Under the pieces are notes generated by a model that had not been told where the DNA came from, ran no database searches, and saw only the letters and a list, made by a program, of their open reading frames with translations. Below, piece after piece: positions 57,555-64,000 of a stretch of 64,000 bases of DNA (positions are counted from its first letter, which is position 1; the number at the start of each line of letters is the position of its first letter). Made by a program: the position numbers and the translations under genes. Source of the stretch: Candidatus Uabimicrobium amorphum (GTDB taxonomy: Bacteria; Planctomycetota; Uabimicrobiia; Uabimicrobiales; Uabimicrobiaceae); assembly GCF_009002475.1 (NCBI RefSeq), contig NZ_AP019860.1, positions 4,898,001 through 4,962,000 on the forward strand, written 5' to 3'.

Positions 57555-59504
57555 TTATTTTCCACGTATTACGAATTTATAAAAAATTCCCATGATAACG
57601 CCCGTCAAAACCGTCAACAGGGTAATCAACATAACGTTTGACTTTGGTAACGCACTCAATGTTACTGTAATCGGAGGTATATCCATATCTATATATTGGT
57701 ATTTTTGTTTCTGAGGTTGAAAATAGCAAAAGTACGGATGAATAGCAATATTCCCTTTTCTTAAATATTGTAAATTTACAAAAAATGTTCTTTGTACTTG
57801 TTGCGATTTGGGCGATAAATACTGGATTAAATCGCTCTCGAATTTCTTTACTGTAAAAGCATCATTTTTTTGCAAAAATATGTTTTCTACCGTTTCGAGA
57901 TTACCTTTGCCACGTAAAGTAATGCTCAATTTGTCGAAGTCCTCCCACGTTGCTGTTGCAGAAAACTCTCCCACAGCGCCTATAAAATTTGTAGGCGAAG
58001 TTGGAAGGGAAGCTACATTAACCGCCACATCAGCTACCTTCAAAGGTAAAGTGATTCTTTCAGCACCGAAGTTTTCGTTGAGTGGATTTTGGCGAAAAAA
58101 ATCGTCGGAAAAATCTTCATCTTTACCAAATTCTTTATCAAACAGGTTTTCTTTCTGGGTAGTAAAAGTGTCGAGTTGGAGCTTTTTTAATGAAATATTG
58201 AGTTTGCCCGCTTTTAACGGAAGTACTAACAGATGATGTACTGTTTTTTTATATAAGAAAGGACCTCGTCGTTCTAACGCCTCTACTTTATATTGTGTAC
58301 CAACCTTCTTGTAATTTGGTGACTTTTTCAAAGAAAATAGGATATTTTCTATTTTTGTAGAGTAGGGATGATAGACGGTTAAAGCGAGCGGGCAAATTTG
58401 TTGCATATAGAGTTGAAATGTTTGTGGGCGCATTTCTGCAAAAAAATGTGGAAATGCCGCTGTTTTGTTCTTTGTAACGTCTAGTGTGATTGACGGCTGA
58501 GTGTATACTTGTTTTTGTAAGCGGCACTGTATTTCGGATATAGTTGCAGGGCCTACTTTTCGTGGAGATAATGTGTAAAGATATCTGTGAAGAATGATTT
58601 GTTTTCCGTCAATAACTTCTGTTGTTACTACTGTTTGTGGTTGGGAAGATAAGGTTAGGTTATCCAATGAGAATGAGGGAGGATTTATCGATGATTTCCC
58701 CAGAAACAGTATTGTCAAGGTGAGTTTGTCATGCTCGTTTACTTTTTGCTTGTCTACGCCAGCCCAAAAACTAGGTTCGGCAATAGCCATTGTGAGCATG
58801 GCAAATAAAATAGTCAGTTTTTGCCAAGATTTGCTGTATATGTATTGTGAGATAAATGAGTATAGTTTACAAATACAAACCGCAACGAAAAACGGTATGA
58901 TGAGAGCATAAAAAAATTGAGGTGTTGAGGCAAAAAATAAATAGACACACAGCAATATTGTGACAAACCCCAAAAAAAAATTGTTGAGATAATTCGCAAA
59001 GTGGTGGTTGCGATATTTGTTTGTAATTCTTTTTTTGCATTTGTCAACATCTACATTGAGATAGGCGTTTTTCATGTGTATATGTGGGTACTTGTTGAGT
59101 ATGTAGTCAATCTCATGTTCCGCGGTGTCTAACATGGCACCTATCTTTCTTGTAGAAAAATGTGAGTTTTTGAGTAATAAACAAACTTTATGGTTTTCAG
59201 GTACATGCGTTAATTGTTGTAACTCTTGCATTGTTTTCGGTGTTCGTCCCAGTACTATTTCATGACAAGTTTTATTTGTGTATATTGTAAGCCATTTGAC
59301 AAAGCCTATCTTATATTGATAGCGATGTATGTTGTTATAGGCATAAAAAAAAACTTCTTCTGTTGTTTTTTGTGCTAGATCATGGTCTTGTAGCTTTACA
59401 AGAGCTGAGAAGTAGACCACAGGGGCGAAACGTTCTACTAGGTAGTAATAAGCTTCGATAACATTTTTTTTAGAATAATCAATTGCTGTTTTGACATGGC
59501 ACAT
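57555..59504 (-). CDS. ECF-sigma-like domain fused to a membrane BatD-like protein
   Basis: A single 649-residue frame. Residues ~10-150 look like a divergent ECF sigma factor: ALVKLQDHDLAQKTTEEVFF and VKWLTIYTNKTCHEIVLGR fit region 2, and LLKNSHFSTRKIGAMLDTAE with the following helix fits region 4. Then come two membrane helices (~170-225) and a third, signal-like helix (SWQKLTILFAMLTMAIAE). From ~255 to 615 the sequence fits BatD/oxygen-tolerance proteins: NEHDKLTLTILF, LSPRKVGPATIS, DFDKLSITLRGKGNLETVEN, and a C-terminal membrane helix. BatD proteins are periplasmic beta-rich proteins of unknown precise role near MoxR/BatA genes. No stop or frameshift separates the parts. The sigma-like part may have lost DNA or polymerase binding. 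Confidence 0.8.
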   Translation of the reverse strand: MCHVKTAIDYSKKNVIEAYYYLVERFAPVVYFSALVKLQDHDLAQKTTEEVFFYAYNNIHRYQYKIGFVKWLTIYTNKTCHEIVLGRTPKTMQELQQLTHVPENHKVCLLLKNSHFSTRKIGAMLDTAEHEIDYILNKYPHIHMKNAYLNVDVDKCKKRITNKYRNHHFANYLNNFFLGFVTILLCVYLFFASTPQFFYALIIPFFVAVCICKLYSFISQYIYSKSWQKLTILFAMLTMAIAEPSFWAGVDKQKVNEHDKLTLTILFLGKSSINPPSFSLDNLTLSSQPQTVVTTEVIDGKQIILHRYLYTLSPRKVGPATISEIQCRLQKQVYTQPSITLDVTKNKTAAFPHFFAEMRPQTFQLYMQQICPLALTVYHPYSTKIENILFSLKKSPNYKKVGTQYKVEALERRGPFLYKKTVHHLLVLPLKAGKLNISLKKLQLDTFTTQKENLFDKEFGKDEDFSDDFFRQNPLNENFGAERITLPLKVADVAVNVASLPTSPTNFIGAVGEFSATATWEDFDKLSITLRGKGNLETVENIFLQKNDAFTVKKFESDLIQYLSPKSQQVQRTFFVNLQYLRKGNIAIHPYFCYFQPQKQKYQYIDMDIPPITVTLSALPKSNVMLITLLTVLTGVIMGIFYKFVIRGK

Positions 59505-60289
59505 TAGTTTTTAAATTTCCTACTCGCCACGCTCTTTTGAAAAGCAAGTTTTTTGGCTTCTTTGTGAGTAATTAAAAATTTGGGGTTTTGCCCAAGTAAA
59601 AAACTCACCAATAGTTCTTTTTTTTCTTTTTCGTTTGGCAACTCATCTAAGTAAATCATGATGAGTTTCTTTTGACTTTTGGAAAAACGAATAATAATCA
59701 ACTCTAAAGGATCGTTTTCACTACGTTGTGCTACCGATAAGTATGATGGAGAAAGTATTTTACTAAACGAATGTTGCTCTTCGTCATTTTTGAGAAGTTG
59801 CAATATGACATCAATGTGCTCTGTGACAATTTTGTTTAGCTTAATGATAAAATAGGACAATTCTGAATGCAGCAGCGGCTGCTCGCCTTGTCTTATTGTC
59901 GTTAAACTATTAAACAATAAATCCCACTCTTCTTTTGGAATATTTGTGGTAAACTCTCTTGCGGGAGTTTCGACTATTTCTTCTGCTGGTGGTTTTTCTA
60001 CTTGTACTTTTTTGAGTACTTCCGAAATTTTTTTGATGGATACTTGTAAACTAGCCAGTTTTTTGCGCTCTTCTGCGCCAAGCTGAGTTTTATTTCTTCC
60101 AGCTTCAACGAAGATACTTTCAGCTCCAACAGGATACTCTCTCTTTTTGACAGTATTAAAATTTTGTTTGTCGGTGAGCTTGTCAAATTTACTGGGCTTT
60201 ACGTCGTTGTCTTTTCCCAATTTTCCTTTGAGATCATTTTTCATTTTTTGCCAGCGTAATTTTTGCTCATCATTGTTTTCAGAGACCAC
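59504..60289 (-). CDS. Soluble charged protein of unknown function
   Basis: A 261-residue protein with a GTG start (AAAGG upstream) and a one-base TAATG overlap with the sigma-BatD fusion gene. The first ~110 residues are lysine-rich and probably disordered (KNDLKGKLGKDNDVKPSKFDK). The rest is helical and ends with LGQNPKFLITHKEAKKLAF. No signal, membrane segment or known domain is seen. Coupled translation with the sigma-BatD gene suggests a shared pathway. Confidence 0.65.
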   Translation of the reverse strand: MVSENNDEQKLRWQKMKNDLKGKLGKDNDVKPSKFDKLTDKQNFNTVKKREYPVGAESIFVEAGRNKTQLGAEERKKLASLQVSIKKISEVLKKVQVEKPPAEEIVETPAREFTTNIPKEEWDLLFNSLTTIRQGEQPLLHSELSYFIIKLNKIVTEHIDVILQLLKNDEEQHSFSKILSPSYLSVAQRSENDPLELIIIRFSKSQKKLIMIYLDELPNEKEKKELLVSFLLGQNPKFLITHKEAKKLAFQKSVASRKFKN

Positions 60290-60617
60290 TGTAGACCTTT
60301 CTTAAAACGTGTTAGCTGAGGTGTTTACATGTTCAACTTGGAATATATTTTGTATTGTTTTCACGCAAGATGGTAATTAAGATGCTCATTCCCATGAAAC
60401 ACCACGGTGATCACCAAAAAATTGGTATCAGTCAATTTACTCCTTTTCATGAAGTAAAGCATTCTATTATAATATAATATACGTCAATTTACAAAATTTA
60501 TTGGCTGTGAATAGTGAAAAATGAACGTAAGGTAGTGATATTAAGGTATTTATCGCTACTTGCTCGGTGTGATATACAGTTGTATAGTTAATTTTCTATG
60601 TTTGTTAGGAAACGATC
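60290..60617. other. Divergent intergenic region
   Basis: It contains a 10-bp perfect palindrome GGTGATCACC at 60406-60415, which could be an operator, and AT-rich TATAAT-like sequences (about 60471-60480) that may be a -10 for the gene at 60618 with only a weak -35. No gene is seen. Confidence 0.45.
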
Positions 60618-61934
60618 ATGAAGAGATGGTTGATTTTGCTATGTGTATTAGGGAGTTTTTCTTTTGCGGAGATGATTACCTTAAAAGATGGAACGGTGCT
60701 ACACGGGGTAATTTCTCAGTACACAGAAGAATCTTTTGTTCTAAAAACCTTTGATAATCGAGAATTTACAGTCTACTGGAGTTTTCTTCACCAAATAAAT
60801 AGAGATGAATTACAGCAAAAATTGGGACTGGCAACAAAAACACCACAGGTTGAGTTGGTCAAGGGCGTTGTCATGTATTTGCGCAATGGAGCTACCCTGC
60901 GAGGTCGTGTTGTCTCTAAAGGAGATCTAGTGGTTGTGAAAACCAAGAATGGCAACATTTCTGTTCCGCGTAATAACATCGTGAAGGTTGAGAAGGCAAA
61001 AGTACCGATAACCGATGTTTATTCTGTCAGTGAAATATACAAGAAAGTCGAAGGTCGCTACGATTTTGACAACGCTGACGAACAGTGGAAGCTAGCAAAT
61101 TATTTAGTTGCCATTGGCGCTGTAGAGCAAGCGAAAAAACATTTTGATCGCGCACAAGAGTTGTCCCCGGAGTATGCGGAAAAGTCGCAAGCTTTAGCTG
61201 GTGAGTTTGATAAGTTTTCTGAGCAACAAGAGGAACAAAAAATTTATCGCAAGTACCAATTATATTTGCGAGCGGGGCGCTACAAAGACGCTAAAGAAGT
61301 GTTAAAGGAACTAGGTACTTATAAAACAGAAGAAGAGATCGCAGAGTATATAAAAAAAATAGATGAAAAAGAAGCGACGTATTATACTAAAAATGTAGCG
61401 TCATTGTTTTTTAGCAAAATTTCTTCACAAATTACCTCGTTGAGTTTAGACCGTAAAATTACCATTGACGAAGCAAAAGAAAAATTACTAGGGGATGTTT
61501 ACGATCAAGCACTCAAAGATGTTGCCACGAAATACTCGCTCTCTGAAGCACAAGTTACTTCCTATATTGAAAAGCGCGAAAAACGCAATTTGAGCAATCA
61601 CAACTTTGGACGTGGTACTTTCGTGGTTGGTTTGGGGCGCGATACGTCAAAGGTAGAAAATTTTGCCAAAGTAAAAGCGCTGGCGCAGTCGCAAGGTCGG
61701 CGAGTTGTTTCCCAAAAAATTAGTGCCGAAGATTGGTGGAAAAAAGAGTCCTCTTCACAAAAGAGAGAATGGCTACATGGTTTTTTCTGGCTCAACAAAT
61801 TGCAAATACAAAAAGAACAATGGAAAATATGTCCGCAATGCCGCGCCCAAGGCTTTGTTAAATCAGGAAGAAGAAACGTCAGCTGCCCTCGTTGCCAGGG
61901 GGTAAAATTTGAACGAGTTGTTTTTGTGCACTAA
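60618..61934 (+). CDS. Secreted protein with two small beta repeats, TPR-like helices and a zinc ribbon
   Basis: A 438-residue protein with signal peptide (residues 1-17, SFSFAEM). Two short related beta units follow: ITLKDGTVLHGVISQYTEES (about 20-39) and MYLRNGATLRGRVVSKGD (about 85-102), each of the form LxxGxxLxGxV seen in small SH3-like barrels. Residues 140-300 are helical with a TPR-like element (LVAIGAVEQAKKHFDRAQEL). The C-terminus has CPQCRAQGF...CPRCQG, a DnaJ-like CXXCXXXG zinc site. A zinc ribbon on an exported protein is unusual. GGAAACGATC precedes the ATG. Confidence 0.75.
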   Translation: MKRWLILLCVLGSFSFAEMITLKDGTVLHGVISQYTEESFVLKTFDNREFTVYWSFLHQINRDELQQKLGLATKTPQVELVKGVVMYLRNGATLRGRVVSKGDLVVVKTKNGNISVPRNNIVKVEKAKVPITDVYSVSEIYKKVEGRYDFDNADEQWKLANYLVAIGAVEQAKKHFDRAQELSPEYAEKSQALAGEFDKFSEQQEEQKIYRKYQLYLRAGRYKDAKEVLKELGTYKTEEEIAEYIKKIDEKEATYYTKNVASLFFSKISSQITSLSLDRKITIDEAKEKLLGDVYDQALKDVATKYSLSEAQVTSYIEKREKRNLSNHNFGRGTFVVGLGRDTSKVENFAKVKALAQSQGRRVVSQKISAEDWWKKESSSQKREWLHGFFWLNKLQIQKEQWKICPQCRAQGFVKSGRRNVSCPRCQGVKFERVVFVH

Positions 61935-62049
61935 CGTACGTTTGGAATAATGGTAAAATTATAAACCTTTCTAGACTTTTAGTAAATTTTTGTCATAATG
62001 TGACGAGGCCGGTTGCTTTCACTCAAAATGGAAACGTAGTGGTAAGAGT

Positions 62050-64000
62050 ATGCAGATTTATGATTGGATAATAAACTATATATATTCAAAACAAAAAGCA
62101 AAGAATCAGATACCCACGTCTACAATGAATATTATAGGTCGTGAAGCCGAGTTAGCTATTCTGGAAAAATCTCTAAAAGAGGCGAGTAGTGGTCAAGGCA
62201 ATATATGCGTTGTGTATGGTGAATCTGGATATGGTAAAACCTTTTTGTTGGAGCACTTTTTTCAAAGTAATATGTCACAGCAAAAAACTTGTTTTTTGCG
62301 ATATAACTGTTGTGATTCAATTTCTCAACATATTGCCTTTGAGCCGTTAATCAAAATATTTTGTTCCCCACCAAAGATACTAACAAACCTGAAAATTGAT
62401 TTTCCAACACCTCTCTTTTTTAAGTCCAATGAAAATTTAAAGACTTTGTATTTTAAAATTGCGTCACTACTAAAGAAAATTGCCCAGCATGGCACAGTCG
62501 TCTTGTGTATAGATAACGCTCATTATTGTGATAACAGCACACTTGATTTCTTCAAATTTTTCTCGCGTGAGGTTGGTGAGTTACCTATCCAAATTATTCT
62601 TTGCTTCGACGAAGTGACCGAAAAATTTTCGGGAACACACAAAAGCATCCATTTGACGCGTTTGTCGAATTCTTTGGCGATGAACTATTTGCATCAGCGT
62701 TTTTTCCCCAATACTTTCTCGTATGAGTTTATGAACAAGTTTGCAGAAGTAACAGCGGGAAGTCCATTTTTTTGGAATGAGCTAGCAGCGCTTTTTGTCG
62801 ACGAAAATGTAGTGGTGTGGAAAAATGGAGTATGGAATGTCCGAAAAAATGTAGAAGATATCTACTTTCCTGAAGATTGCAAGGAAATACTTCAAGAGCG
62901 TTTGCGCTTAAAGATACGTTGTAAGCGTTCGTACTTTTTTCAAATGAAGTGTGCTAGCGTTTTGGGGCAGATTTTTTCTTTGAAAAATCTGGAGGACATT
63001 CGTCGCGAAAAACATTTTATGCTACCGGAGAAAGATTTGTTTGCCGCACTTCCAGAAAGTACGATTCATCGTGGGCAAATAGGGCAATATTATCGATTTA
63101 AAAATATTTTATGGAAACAATTTATTTACGAACGTATCGAAGAAGAAGAACTGCGCGGCATACACCATAAAGCCATGCAATGTTTCCGTAAGCACAATAA
63201 CGCGCTGCGCACACTGTTACCACAGTTGATATATCATAGCGAAAAAGCCCAAGAATTTTCTCTATTTGTCAAATACTGTTATTTAGCAGCAAAAGAAGAA
63301 AAGAAAAAGTTGGCATACGCCAACGCCATTTTCTTTTGCCGACAAACACTTCCCCATCTTTACAAAGAAGAAAATGTCCGCGAAAAGTACAAAGTTTTGT
63401 CATGCCTATCTGCTTGTCTGATAAAAGAAAAAAAACTGCCCGAGGCAAAAGGATATTTGCTACAAATTTTAAATGAATGCGAACAACAAGAAAAAGATTA
63501 CACAAATGCCTTATTTTTGTTGGCCGATATCGAAAGTCTAGAAGAAAATTTTAGTAATTCGCTCGACTACCTCCAACAAGTAGCGCATGGAGATTTTAGT
63601 GAAAATGAACAAAAAATTATCGCCATTAATCGCATTGTGCAACTGCATTTACGACGAAAAGAATTTCAAGCGGCGTTAGATTTACTAGGGCACGGAGAAG
63701 AAATTGCTTTAAAACTAGACGACCAGCGCTTTTTGGGGGCCGTTTTATACAACTTGGCAAAGTGTTTGTTGCAAAAAGGAGATTTGCAAGCGGCATTTGA
63801 CGTATACCACCGCTGTATTGAAGTTTATCAAAAAGACAACAATTTGGTTGCCTTGGTGCAATGTTATAACTTTATTGCCCATATTTATAGTTTACAAGGC
63901 CTTATTAATGACAGCATCGAATTCTATGAAAAGACCATGAATTTACTCGAACAAATCGATGCCCAAGAACAACGTGTGAAAGTTGAATTAGACTTTGCAC
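62050..64000 (+). CDS. AAA ATPase with TPR-type repeats, 3' end outside the window
   Basis: The frame opens at ATG 62050 and stays open for 650 codons to the window edge. Residues ~28-45 give the start of an AAA_16/ORC-like domain (NIIGREAELAILEKSLKEAS), with Walker A GESGYGKT (about 61-68) and Walker B VVLCIDNAH (about 150-158). A winged-helix-like region follows, then from ~390 many helix pairs of TPR type (FLGAVLYNLAKCLLQKGDL; VQCYNFIAHIYSLQGLINDS). This is the layout of STAND-type signalling ATPases and of the ATPase/TPR module in large planctomycete kinases; the missing C-terminus could hold the effector domain. Confidence 0.85.
   Translation, partial: MQIYDWIINYIYSKQKAKNQIPTSTMNIIGREAELAILEKSLKEASSGQGNICVVYGESGYGKTFLLEHFFQSNMSQQKTCFLRYNCCDSISQHIAFEPLIKIFCSPPKILTNLKIDFPTPLFFKSNENLKTLYFKIASLLKKIAQHGTVVLCIDNAHYCDNSTLDFFKFFSREVGELPIQIILCFDEVTEKFSGTHKSIHLTRLSNSLAMNYLHQRFFPNTFSYEFMNKFAEVTAGSPFFWNELAALFVDENVVVWKNGVWNVRKNVEDIYFPEDCKEILQERLRLKIRCKRSYFFQMKCASVLGQIFSLKNLEDIRREKHFMLPEKDLFAALPESTIHRGQIGQYYRFKNILWKQFIYERIEEEELRGIHHKAMQCFRKHNNALRTLLPQLIYHSEKAQEFSLFVKYCYLAAKEEKKKLAYANAIFFCRQTLPHLYKEENVREKYKVLSCLSACLIKEKKLPEAKGYLLQILNECEQQEKDYTNALFLLADIESLEENFSNSLDYLQQVAHGDFSENEQKIIAINRIVQLHLRRKEFQAALDLLGHGEEIALKLDDQRFLGAVLYNLAKCLLQKGDLQAAFDVYHRCIEVYQKDNNLVALVQCYNFIAHIYSLQGLINDSIEFYEKTMNLLEQIDAQEQRVKVELDFA

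Noticed and set aside
57555..59504. Sigma-BatD fusion as a frameshift artefact
   Set aside because: The two parts share one continuous frame with two membrane helices between them, and no ribosome binding site with a start exists at the junction, so the fusion is accepted as real for now.

Overview
This window looks like chromosomal DNA from an AT-rich member of the Planctomycetota or a close relative. The lineage of Candidatus Uabimicrobium is a guess from memory of its low GC and gene families, not a demonstrated assignment. The evidence is the family mix: Hanks-type kinases with long C-terminal coiled coils, TPR/DUF4388 and AAA/TPR proteins, a YdjY-like protein, a membrane protein whose tail carries the DPFTGK...YSVG signature common in planctomycete hypotheticals, a giant DUF11 protein opening with an LEPLEQRIMLDA (LEPR-XLL-like) motif, and a PqqD/M50/HlyD plus TolC export cluster. 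MurA and several lipobox proteins point to a diderm cell that makes peptidoglycan precursors.

Layout. 1-1519: two lipoproteins (minus), the first running off the window. 2083-4471: recJ and an HD phosphohydrolase. 4590-6624: a DUF805-type membrane protein and a lipoprotein (minus). 6645-9269: prmC, a gph-like phosphatase and fdhD, probably one operon. 9261-11736: a tightly packed operon of membrane protein, ECF sigma factor and small anti-sigma-like membrane protein. 12004-15609: DUF4388/TPR protein, YdjY-like secreted protein and a carbohydrate-binding-like protein behind a near-consensus promoter. 15610-16034: a repeat-rich spacer with a MITE-like element built from paired REP-type palindromes. 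16035-18772: LRR membrane protein and two uncharacterised membrane-linked proteins (minus). 18939-23043: secA and murA; 23045-23440: infA and tRNA-Glu (minus). 23824-26356: Ser/Thr kinase and lipoprotein.

26567-55292 is the most striking part. A shortened SecA paralogue converges on a 17.4-kb gene for a 5,810-residue, apparently cysteine-free protein made of DUF11-like domains. Upstream of that gene lies an HlyD-type adaptor. Divergent from it is a five-gene operon: TolC-like lipoprotein, DUF3467 protein, GAF-HlyD fusion, PqqD-like/M50/HlyD fusion, second TolC-like lipoprotein. No ABC, RND or MFS engine is present. My inference is that this island makes and exports a giant surface protein through a type-I-like envelope conduit whose inner-membrane component is an M50 protein and whose adaptor senses something through GAF domains. 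The energy source is unknown.

55335-60289 (minus) holds three genes: a protein of unknown function, a one-ORF fusion of an ECF-sigma-like domain to a membrane BatD-like protein, and a degenerate-Hpt/receiver/receiver/Ser-Thr kinase. 60618-64000 holds a secreted protein with two small beta repeats and a C-terminal zinc ribbon, then an AAA-ATPase/TPR protein that runs off the right edge. No CRISPR array, prophage, transposase or rRNA gene was seen.
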